DNA of 64,000 bases from Embleya hyalina (lineage in GTDB: Bacteria > Actinomycetota > Actinomycetes > Streptomycetales > Streptomycetaceae), in contig NZ_BIFH01000034.1 in assembly GCF_003967355.1 (NCBI RefSeq), positions 62,001 through 126,000 on the forward strand, in the 5' to 3' direction. Shown here one piece after another: positions 35,012 to 42,299 of the stretch. The notes beneath the pieces were generated by a model. It had not been told where the DNA came from. It ran no database searches and saw nothing but the letters and a program-made list of their open reading frames with translations. How positions within the stretch are numbered: the stretch's first letter is position 1; every line of letters starts with the position of its first letter. The position numbers and the translations under genes are program-made.

Positions 35012-35182
35012 TCAGTGGTGGGTGATCCACCACACGAGCCACGTACCGACCGCGGTGCCGGTGGCCAGACCTCGCGCCGCGGTCGCGGCCAGGACACGAC
35101 CGGCGCGGGCCAGGCGGGCCCGTACGGCGATCACGGCCGGCGGGGTCGGGGGGTCGACGGGGGTGCCGGTGGTGGTGGTCAT
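35012..35182 (-). CDS. Very small protein with C-terminal membrane segment
   Basis: 56 residues from ATG 35182 with GGGAG upstream. A polar N-terminus (MTTTTGTPVDPPTPPAV) and basic helix lead to one hydrophobic tail (GLATGTAVGTWLVWWITHH), a tail-anchor type layout. It is divergent from the pentapeptide-repeat gene. Function unknown. Confidence 0.5.
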   Translation of the reverse strand: MTTTTGTPVDPPTPPAVIAVRARLARAGRVLAATAARGLATGTAVGTWLVWWITHH

Positions 35183-35513
35183 GCCTGTCTCCCGAGAGCG
35201 CGTGACGGATGGGTGGGCCGGCGGCGCGGGGCAGCCGGTCGGCTCCTTCCACCGTGGACCCGTCGGGCGTGTGCGGGGCGTGCGCGCACACGGGTCCGGA
35301 CGGGAACGGGACGTCCCGCGCACGGGATTCGTCGTGGGCGTGCCGGCGTTCCGCCGGCGCCGAGGACGTGCGTGGGACGAAACTTGGCGCACGGGACGCG
35401 GGGGGCGTGGATGGCGATCGGAACACCGGACGAGCGACGGCTTCCGGCGGGTCCGCCGAGTCCGGGTTGATCGGGCCGCAACCGCAGGCTCACACAGGGT
35501 CGTCCCCGATGGC

Positions 35514-37493
35514 ATGACCTCGCCTCCCGCGCCTTCGCCCACACCCCCGCCGTGGCCGCACTGCGCGGAAGGTACGACCACGACCGACCTCGTCGGATGT
35601 CGGGGCATATACGTCACCGGACACACTCGGTGTCTGGCCCACCTCGGTCCCGCCGACCGGACCGCTTACCTGGCCAGCCTGACCCCCGGCGCCGACGTCA
35701 ACCACTGCGGCACCACCCTTGACGGCCCTCTGCTGACCGAGCTCCTGTACGCACTCCGCGACCCCACCACAACCCATCCCCGTCTCGGTAACGCCGACTT
35801 CCGAGACGCGACGTTCACCGCCAACGCCTGGTTCCAGGACGCCAGGTTCATCGCCGATGCCGACTTCAGGGACGCGGCCTTCGCCGCCGACGCCCATTTC
35901 CAGGACGCGACGTTCGCCGCCGACGCCTACTTCCAGGACGCGACGTTCGCCGCCGACGCCAATTTCCCGGGCACGGCCTTCACCAGCGACGCCTACTTCC
36001 AGAGCGCGACGTTCACCGCCGGTGCCTACTTTCGGGGTGCGACCTTCACTGCCGACGCCAACTTCGACGACGCGACGTTCACCGCCAGGGCCAACTTTCG
36101 GGGCGCGACGTTCACTGCCGACGCCAACTTCCTGGGCGCGACCTTCACCGCCAGCGCCTGGTTCCAGGGCGTGACCTTCGCCGCCGACGCCAACTTCCTG
36201 GGCGCGAGGTTCACCGCCAGCGCCTGGTTTCAGCGCGTGACCTTCGCCGCCGACGCCGACTTCCACGACGCGACGTTCACCGCCGGTGCCTATTTCAGGG
36301 ACTCGACGTTCACTGCCAACGCCTACTTCCAGGACGCGACGTTCACCACCTACGCCGGCTTCAGGGGTGTCGTGGTCGGTGGTAATGCCAGGTTCGACGG
36401 TGGGCGGTTCAATTCCCTGGCGGTGCTGGGACCGTTGTGGTGCCAGGGGGTGTTGGACCTGTCGGAAGCGGTGTTCGGTATGCCGGTGGTGATCGAGGCC
36501 GCAGTCGGGGAGTTGCGATGCGGGCGGACGCGGTGGGAGGCGACGGCGACGCTGCGGTTGTGGCACGGCGACCTCGACATGAGCGGTGCGGTCCTCAACT
36601 TTCCCTTGGCCGTGGTCTCGGCCGCCGCAGGCACCGACCCGGTACGGGTGCTGAGCGTAAACGGGGTCGACGCCGCCCATCTGGTCCTGACCGATACCGA
36701 CCTCACCGTGTGCCGATTGCTCGGCGCGTTCCACCTCGACCAACTCCGTCTGGAGGGCGACACCCGTTTCGCTCGCACACCAGCGGGAATCGACCCGCTC
36801 CGCGGTATGCCCGTGCGCTGGACCGACCGCCTGGCCCTGGCCGAGGAACACCACTGGCGGGCACTGCCCGCACACCGCCCCCGGCTGCGCGCCGGGTGGA
36901 CGCCCGCACCGCCGCTGTCCTCCGGCTCACCGCCAACCGTGCCCGGGCCTGCCGCGCTCGCCGCGCTGTACCGCCAACTCCGCAAGGCATTCGAGGACGG
37001 CAAGGACGAACCCGGCGCCGCCGACTTCTACATGGGTGAGATGGAGATGCGCCGCCTCGACCGACGCCCTGGCCGCCCCCGCGCCGAACGCGGACTCCTG
37101 ACTGCCTACTGGGCCCTGTCCGGCTACGGCCTGCGTGCCTCTCGCGCCCTGACCTGGCTGCTCCTCGCCATGACCGTCACGGTCCTCGCGATGATGCTCT
37201 GGGGATTGCCCACGAGCGACCCCGAGCCGCGGACGAACGGCACCCTCGCCGGGCAGAACATCGCGCTCACGACCGACACCCCCGACCCCGTCCTGACCGG
37301 CCCACCCCACACCAGGCTGACCGGCAAACGCGCCGAGAAGGCTACCCGAGTCGTCCTCAACTCCGTCGTGTTCCGCTCCAGCGGACAAAACCTCACCACA
37401 CGCGGTGCGTACATCGAGATGGCCTCCCGCTTCCTCGAACCCGTCCTCCTCGGCCTCGCGGCCCTTGCCATCCGAGGCCGCGTCAAACGCTGA
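35514..37493 (+). CDS. Pentapeptide-repeat protein with C-terminal membrane segments
   Basis: About 659 residues from ATG 35514. After a small Cys-containing N-terminal module (CRGIYVTGHTRCLAHL), residues about 90-290 are tandem pentapeptide repeats of the A(D/N)xxF type (repeating unit like ATFTADANF), which fold as a right-handed quadrilateral beta helix. A linker and helical part follow (LAALYRQLRKAFEDGKDEPG), then two membrane spans near 545-565 and 636-652. Similar actinobacterial proteins are common, but their role is unproven; the pore-like tail suggests a channel or toxin-type effector. The gene is flanked by two 60-bp repeats and divergent from a tiny membrane gene. Confidence 0.8.
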   Translation: MTSPPAPSPTPPPWPHCAEGTTTTDLVGCRGIYVTGHTRCLAHLGPADRTAYLASLTPGADVNHCGTTLDGPLLTELLYALRDPTTTHPRLGNADFRDATFTANAWFQDARFIADADFRDAAFAADAHFQDATFAADAYFQDATFAADANFPGTAFTSDAYFQSATFTAGAYFRGATFTADANFDDATFTARANFRGATFTADANFLGATFTASAWFQGVTFAADANFLGARFTASAWFQRVTFAADADFHDATFTAGAYFRDSTFTANAYFQDATFTTYAGFRGVVVGGNARFDGGRFNSLAVLGPLWCQGVLDLSEAVFGMPVVIEAAVGELRCGRTRWEATATLRLWHGDLDMSGAVLNFPLAVVSAAAGTDPVRVLSVNGVDAAHLVLTDTDLTVCRLLGAFHLDQLRLEGDTRFARTPAGIDPLRGMPVRWTDRLALAEEHHWRALPAHRPRLRAGWTPAPPLSSGSPPTVPGPAALAALYRQLRKAFEDGKDEPGAADFYMGEMEMRRLDRRPGRPRAERGLLTAYWALSGYGLRASRALTWLLLAMTVTVLAMMLWGLPTSDPEPRTNGTLAGQNIALTTDTPDPVLTGPPHTRLTGKRAEKATRVVLNSVVFRSSGQNLTTRGAYIEMASRFLEPVLLGLAALAIRGRVKR

Positions 37494-37496
37494 ACT

Positions 37497-37640
37497 CACT
37501 GACATCTGGCCGTGGCGAAAGGCACTGACAAGTTCGTTCGCGTCCGACAACATGGGCTGTCGTCCGCCACGAAAATGAACTTGTCAGCGACTTTGGCCGT
37601 CAAATGTCAGCGCGTTCGCCACGAAAAGTGTCAGTGGCTC
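37497..37640. repeat. Imperfect inverted repeat with TGACA/TGTCA motifs
   Basis: CTGACAAGTTCGTT near 37526 faces AATGAACTTGTCAG near 37585, and outer TGACATCTGG faces CAAATGTCAG. Four or more TGACA-type motifs are spaced along about 140 bp. It looks like fused ends of a small mobile element or recombinase sites, directly after the pentapeptide gene. Confidence 0.55.
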
Positions 37641-37913
37641 TGATGGGACGTCACGAACGCGATGAGCGAGCCGCGGCCGCCCTCGTCGACGGGCAGGCCC
37701 TGCGCGGAGGTGAACCGCTCCCACGTCCGCCACGCCTTGTCGTAGGTGTCGGTCGTGTTCTTCGGGACGATCGCCTCGGCCACCGCGTCGGCCAGGTCCT
37801 CCGCCTGGGCCAGGCGGTGGGCGACGTCGACGCCGTGCCGCTCGACCCAGCGCGTCACCAGCTCGTCGCGCGGATCGGCCGACTCCGGGACGGGTTCGAG
37901 GACGTGGCTCACG
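37631..37913 (-). pseudogene. N-terminal fragment of a tyrosine recombinase
   Basis: Starts at GTG 37913 with a strong GGGAGGGAG ribosome site and reads VSHVLEPVPESADP, then LADAVAEAIVPKNTTDTYDKAW and GRGSLIAF. The frame then leaves homology and stops at the TGACA repeat. It is the same family as 28648-29600 and keeps the natural start that copy lacks. The catalytic domain is gone. Confidence 0.8.
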
Positions 37914-37949
37914 GACGATCTCCCTCCCGAGTGGTGACGCGTCCGGTTT

Positions 37950-38009
37950 GTCGCGTCGGATAAGGGGAGGTTATCCGATGGGATGCCAACCCTGTTGGCG
38001 TCGCATCGG
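37950..38009. repeat. 60-bp direct repeat with palindromic core, copy 2
   Basis: Matches 34721-34780 at most positions in the same orientation. The palindromic core spans 37975-38009 around CCT. It ends 37 bp upstream of the integrase start at 37913, so it may hold that gene's promoter, operator or att site. Confidence 0.75.
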
Positions 38010-38070
38010 GGTGCGGGGATGTCCAGGTGGCCGTTGTGGCGGGCCGTCTCCTCGGTGGGGCCGTCGCCGA

Positions 38071-39249
38071 TCATGCCGGAAACGCCACGAGCGCGAGGAC
38101 GGCGTAGGAGGCGAGGGTCAGGAATCCGGTCAGGAGCAACGCTGGGACCAGCAACACGGCGGCGTACTCGCGAAGAACCGTCGACACGGATTTGTCGAGC
38201 CCCTTCGCTTCACCCACGGCACCGACGATCGTCGCGAACGTATTCGCGACCAGGTAGGACAGAGCAGGCACCTGGAAGATCGAGCCGTGGTGACGTACCC
38301 ATGAGGGCGCCACGTTCCCGGGAGTCCAGGTCCCTACCAGAGCGGCGGCGCCGAGGTACCCCGCGCAAACCACACCCACACACCAGAACACGAACGCCAG
38401 GTTCGACCGCCACTTCTGCGTCCTCCCGGGGCTCGCGGTGCGTGGGGCGCGTCGGCCACGTTCGGCCGGGCCAGCGGGGACGGCAGGTCGGGTCGGAGCG
38501 AGGCGTGTTGCCGGGGTGGGAACACGTGCGGCGACCGGTACCACGTCCCGCGCGGCCTCCCGGACGAGGGCGCCGACCTGGTGGCGCAGGACCTCGACCT
38601 CGCGGCTCAGGCGTTCGGCGGCGGTGCGTTGTTCGGCGAGGTCGTGTTCGAGGTTTCGGGTGTAGGCCGCCGCCGCGGCGAGTTGGCGGTCCAGGTCGTC
38701 CACGCGGGCACGGAGTTCGTCGCGTTCGTGTTCGGCGGTGGTCTTCTCCGCCTGTAGGCGGGTGTTGTCGGCCAGGGCTTGGTCGAGGTCCTCGCGCAGT
38801 TCGGCGAGATCGAGTCCGAGAGCGTTCAGGGCCCGGGTGGTCTCGTCGCGTTCGCGGTCGCCGCGGTCCTGCTGCTCGCGTAGGAGCGCGGCGAGTTCGT
38901 CCTTGTCGTGGGCGAGGCGTTCGGCGCGTTCGCGCCACGCCTGGGCCTGGTTGTGCGGGCGGGTGCTGGCCTCCAGCGCCGCGCGCCGCAACTCGTCCAG
39001 GCGCTCCGTCTCCTGCGGCGTCGTCGGTGTGCCGCGTTCGGCGAGAAACGCGGCGAGGGCGGTCAGGAACGCGGCGGGCGCGATGCGCCGGCCCTGAAAG
39101 TAGCGGGTGACCACCGAGGCGTTGGTGGGGATGGACGCGGCGAACTCCCGGCGCGAGGCGCCGCACCGCTCGAAGCACTCCTCCATCGCGGCTCCGTAGG
39201 CCGCCGCCTCCGGCTCGATCCCGTCCCGCTCGGGTCTCTCCTCGACCAT
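38071..39249 (-). CDS. XRE-like HTH, coiled-coil protein with C-terminal membrane segments
   Basis: 392 residues from ATG 39249. An N-terminal HTH (ERCGASRREFAASIPTNASV, RYFQGRRIAPAAFL) is followed by about 180 residues of coiled coil (LREDLDQALADNTRLQAEK, LDRQLAAAAAYTRNLEHDL). A Pro-rich linker leads to three hydrophobic segments at the end (LAFVFWCVGVVCAGYLGAA, LSYLVANTFATIVGAVG, AAVLLVPALLLTGFLTLA). The protein is probably anchored in the membrane with a cytoplasmic sensing head. A truncated duplicate lies at 32919-33245. A tiny membrane gene is divergent from it. Function unknown; the layout fits a sensor or pore-forming conflict protein. Confidence 0.7.
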   Translation of the reverse strand: MVEERPERDGIEPEAAAYGAAMEECFERCGASRREFAASIPTNASVVTRYFQGRRIAPAAFLTALAAFLAERGTPTTPQETERLDELRRAALEASTRPHNQAQAWRERAERLAHDKDELAALLREQQDRGDRERDETTRALNALGLDLAELREDLDQALADNTRLQAEKTTAEHERDELRARVDDLDRQLAAAAAYTRNLEHDLAEQRTAAERLSREVEVLRHQVGALVREAARDVVPVAARVPTPATRLAPTRPAVPAGPAERGRRAPRTASPGRTQKWRSNLAFVFWCVGVVCAGYLGAAALVGTWTPGNVAPSWVRHHGSIFQVPALSYLVANTFATIVGAVGEAKGLDKSVSTVLREYAAVLLVPALLLTGFLTLASYAVLALVAFPA

Positions 39250-39479
39250 GCCCGCCGCCCCCTTCGACACCGTCCCGTCCCCGATTCAAGCGGGATCGTC
39301 GGCCGTGTCGTGCGAGAACCCGAAGGTTTCCGCACCGGGAACGCCCCGCCCGCCGAACGACGCCTTGCCGATCCGCCGGGAACACCCCGTTCCCCCTGCC
39401 GCAGCACCCGGCGGTCGCCGGACGCTCGTTCGTGCCCGGCGACCGCCGAGGCGGACAACGAACGAATGGAGAACACGAC

Positions 39480-39629
39480 ATGCCCCGGCCCCACACCGCC
39501 ACGCCCCGGCCCTTCCTCGAGCTGCGCGTCGGCGGCCTGCACCTGACCGTCCAACACCTCCCGCATCGACTTGTCACCGTCGCCGCCGCCGTCCTGGGAT
39601 CCGTGGGGACGATCTGGCTGGGGCGGTGA
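39480..39629 (+). CDS. Very small protein with C-terminal membrane segment
   Basis: 49 residues from ATG 39480 (GGAGA upstream). A polar N-terminus leads to one hydrophobic tail (LVTVAAAVLGSVGTIWLG), as in the 35012-35182 protein. It is divergent from the coiled-coil membrane gene. Function unknown. Confidence 0.5.
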   Translation: MPRPHTATPRPFLELRVGGLHLTVQHLPHRLVTVAAAVLGSVGTIWLGR

Positions 39630-39921
39630 CCCCTTCGCATCACGAAGCGGCCCGGCAGGGAGGGTGGTCACGGTCCCTCCGGGTCCCGAGGACGACGGCG
39701 ACCCCACGCGTTCCCGCCGCGGGCACACGGCCACGGACGGACACGTACCGGCGTGAAGCGGTGTGCCCCTTGTCCTCGGCGCCGCAGGCGCCCACCTCGG
39801 CAACGTACCGACGACGGCCGGGCAGTTTCGGTGTTCCGGCCGTCTCTTGGACGTTTCGACGCCACGATGGATCCCTCTTGTCGACGAGCGATTCCGCCGT
39901 CGGGGAGAGGGGGTGGCCACG
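39630..39921. other. Short intergenic region
   Basis: No gene is visible. GGGGAGAGGG at its right end is the ribosome site for the next gene. Confidence 0.4.
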
Positions 39922-40158
39922 ATGCTCGCTCTGTGGATCGTCGTGTACGTGCTCGCGCCGGTGCTGCTCGTGGTGGTGACCGGGGTGATGGCGGTCGTCC
40001 GCGAGCTGGCCAGGGCGAGGGCGATTCGGGGTATCGCCGCGCAGGTCGCGTCCGGACGGACTTTGGTGATCGAACGTCGAGGGGATGGGACGATGTTGCT
40101 GATCGCGCCCGAGGGTGCGCCGGTGGCGGCGGTGGCGGCCGTCGTGGTGGACGGCTGA
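39922..40158 (+). CDS. Small single-span membrane protein upstream of ECF sigma gene
   Basis: 78 residues from ATG 39922 with GGGGAGAGGG upstream. One N-terminal membrane span (MLALWIVVYVLAPVLLVVVTGVM) precedes a small soluble domain (TLVIERRGDGTMLLIAPEG). It ends 6 bp before the sigma-factor gene and is probably in its operon. Confidence 0.6.
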   Translation: MLALWIVVYVLAPVLLVVVTGVMAVVRELARARAIRGIAAQVASGRTLVIERRGDGTMLLIAPEGAPVAAVAAVVVDG

Positions 40159-40164
40159 TCGCCG

Positions 40165-40761
40165 GTGTTCGGGGGGCGGCGGAGGCGGGATCGGTACGAG
40201 GATCTCGATTCCCTGGTGCGGGACATGCACGCCGACATGGTCCGCGTCGCGTACACGTACGTGGGCGACGACGCGGACGATGTGATCCAGAACGCGTGCA
40301 TCGGTCTGTTCAGGAACTGGCACACCCTGCAGGCCATGGCGGAGGTGGGGCGGCAGCGGAGCTACGCGTGGACGACGGTGATCAACGCGGCGCGCAAGCA
40401 CCGCGCAAGCGCATACCAGCGCCATGTCAGGCCCCACGGCGACATGGAGCGGGTGGGGGAGATCGGATATCTGCCCAAGGCCTTGGACGAGGTGCGCCAG
40501 GACGCGGAGGAAAGGCTCGTCCGGGCCTGTCGGGTCATCGACGGATTGACCCCGGCCTGCCGGGAGGTCGCGGTGCTCGCCCTTGCCGGGTACGAAGTCA
40601 AGGAGATCTCGACGATGCTGGGGGTGTCGGCCAGCACGGTACGCACGCAGGTCTCGACGGCGAGGTCCCGCCTCGAGGCCGCCGAGACGGCGCATCTGGG
40701 AACCTCCTCGGCGGTGTCGGACGTCCAAGGCGCGAGTGAGACGGGAGGTGGTCGCTCGTGA
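40165..40761 (+). CDS. ECF RNA polymerase sigma factor
   Basis: 198 residues from GTG 40165. Region 2: MVRVAYTYVGDDADDVIQNA followed by LFRNWHTL. Region 4: LTPACREVAVLALAGYEVKEISTMLGVSASTVRTQ. It overlaps the next gene by 4 bp (GTGA). Membrane genes on both sides suggest a signal-responsive sigma operon. Confidence 0.88.
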   Translation: MFGGRRRRDRYEDLDSLVRDMHADMVRVAYTYVGDDADDVIQNACIGLFRNWHTLQAMAEVGRQRSYAWTTVINAARKHRASAYQRHVRPHGDMERVGEIGYLPKALDEVRQDAEERLVRACRVIDGLTPACREVAVLALAGYEVKEISTMLGVSASTVRTQVSTARSRLEAAETAHLGTSSAVSDVQGASETGGGRS

Positions 40762-41576
40762 CGTTGTTCCGCAGGCGCCGGTCCGACGACCTCGCCGAGT
40801 TGCACCGCCTGGGGCGCGTCCGCCGGGAGAACCTGCCCCCGGCCGACGCGGAGACCGCGCTGCGGCGACTGCACGCCACCGTGGACACCCACCCGGCCCT
40901 TCCCCCCGGTCCTCCGCCCAAAATCGTGACGGCAGCGAGGCCGCCGGAGAACGTTCCCGCACCGCACCGCGCTCCGGCGCCGAGGCACGCACCCTTGCCC
41001 CCGATGCCGAGCGGCATTGTCATGAACGGTCCGTCGTACCTGAGGGCAGCGATCGTGGGCACGGCGGGCGCAGTGGTCGCGGCGTTGATCACGGTGATCG
41101 TTCTCCAACCCCACGACGAGCCCGCAGGACATTCCGCCCCGGCCCCGACGACAGCGGAGGCGAGGCCTCCCACACACGCGGGGACGCCTCCGGTCACGGC
41201 GTCCCCCGGCAATGGGCTGGCGCTCGAAACCCTGCGCATCCCGGGCGGCGTGGAGGACCGAATCGTCGGCGGCGACACGCTGCTCGGTTGCGAACCGGGT
41301 CCCCGCCGCTACCGACTCGACGGGAAGTACCGAACGTTCGACGCCCGGCTGAGGGTCCCCTCTTCCGGCACCACGCCCGTGACCGTGACATTGACCGTCG
41401 ACGGGTTCGACGGAGGGCCCCTCGTCGCCAGCGCGACGGCCATGCCCGGCGGCCCCCCCGCAACCCTGCACGCGAACATGCAGGGTGTGGGGATCCTGTC
41501 GCTGACCGTCCAACGCTCCGACGATCCCGCCGACTGCTCGCCGGCAGAGCTCCTGCAGCCGGTACTGACCAAGTAA
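40758..41576 (+). CDS. Membrane protein with external NPCBM-like domain, sigma partner
   Basis: 272 residues. A basic cytoplasmic part (LFRRRRSDDLAELHRLGRVR), one membrane span at about 97-117 (AAIVGTAGAVVAALITVIVL), a Pro/Thr-rich stalk, and an external beta-sandwich resembling NPCBM/NEW2 carbohydrate-associated domains (YRLDGKYRTFDARL). Its start lies inside the sigma gene. Inference: it relays a cell-surface state to the sigma factor. Confidence 0.72.
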   Translation: MTLFRRRRSDDLAELHRLGRVRRENLPPADAETALRRLHATVDTHPALPPGPPPKIVTAARPPENVPAPHRAPAPRHAPLPPMPSGIVMNGPSYLRAAIVGTAGAVVAALITVIVLQPHDEPAGHSAPAPTTAEARPPTHAGTPPVTASPGNGLALETLRIPGGVEDRIVGGDTLLGCEPGPRRYRLDGKYRTFDARLRVPSSGTTPVTVTLTVDGFDGGPLVASATAMPGGPPATLHANMQGVGILSLTVQRSDDPADCSPAELLQPVLTK

Positions 41577-41619
41577 CGGCAATGCCCGCACACTCGCACC
41601 ACGGCCGGCGGTAGGCATC

Positions 41620-41645
41620 GGCCCAGGGCAAACGCCCCTTGGCCC
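41620..41645. terminator. Imperfect hairpin, possible terminator of the sigma operon
   Basis: GGCCCAGGGC pairs with GCCCCTTGGCC across AAAC with one bulge, about 45 bp after the stop. Confidence 0.4.
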
Positions 41646-41649
41646 CGAC

Positions 41650-42090
41650 TCCGGCCCGGAATGGCCCGGCGGCCGCCGATGCCGCCATTGCTGTCGTTGT
41701 CGTTCGCGTTCGGCGCGTTCCCGACGCACCTGCTGCTCACGGCGTTCACGGTCGAGGTCGACGCGGATCGTGTCCTCGGCGGCGGACCGGTCCTCAGGCA
41801 TGTCGGTGCGCAGCGCGGCCTCTTCGCGCAGGCCTCGGGCGCGGTCCCGGTCGTTGTCGGCCTCGGTGCGGGCGACGGCGCGGGTGCGCGGTGGTGGTGT
41901 CGGCGGCGACCTGCGCGCAGGTGAGGCCGGCGTGCCCCAGCCCGATCCTGCCGAGCCGGCCGAGGCATTCGAGTTCGCGCCACCGGGCGCGGGCGTCGTC
42001 CGCGCGGCGACGGTGCTCGTCGGCCCACGCCTGGTGGTGGTCCGCGCGGTCGAGGTGGGCCAGGGGCGTTGGTCCCGAGAGGTTGGCCCG
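41650..42090 (-). pseudogene. Decayed coiled-coil gene with frameshift
   Basis: On the minus strand LDRADHHQAWADEHRRRADD and LGHAGLTCAQVAADTTTAH continue, after a one-base shift near 41890, into RAVARTEADNDRDRARGL and DRERREQQVRRERAERERQR. The joined peptide is a plausible helical protein, but start and stop are unclear. I do not recognise it. Confidence 0.35.
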
Positions 42091-42183
42091 GCCGTTCCTG
42101 TCCGGCCCACCCCTTCGGGTCCGCCGTCGGCACGGGAGCAACCACCCTGGTCTGGCTCCTCGAGGGACGCGTCTCGTGAACAC

Positions 42184-42299
42184 GACCGTCAATGCGGCCG
42201 CGTGGTGGGAGGTTCGTCGAGCTTCGATCCGCGTCTTCACGTCCTGTGTCAGTGCGACCTCGTAGAGTTCCGGGCTCGTTGTCGACGGAAGAGTGGATC
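42184..42299 (+). promoter_or_regulatory. Promoter region of cas3
   Basis: Gap before cas3 with GGAAGAG as ribosome site at 42287-42293. The segment GTGTCAGTG at 42246-42254 matches the first nine guide positions of the CRISPR-like unit at 45256-45347, except position 6. Confidence 0.5.

Noticed and set aside
35490-36875. 461-codon minus-strand frame opposite the pentapeptide gene
   Set aside because: The repeat periodicity of the real gene creates a Gly/Val/Glu-rich mirror frame.
42246-42254. Cas3 promoter match to the mini-CRISPR guide as proof of regulation
   Set aside because: Only nine positions with a non-standard CCT PAM. Kept as a hint in the finding, not as a mapped target.
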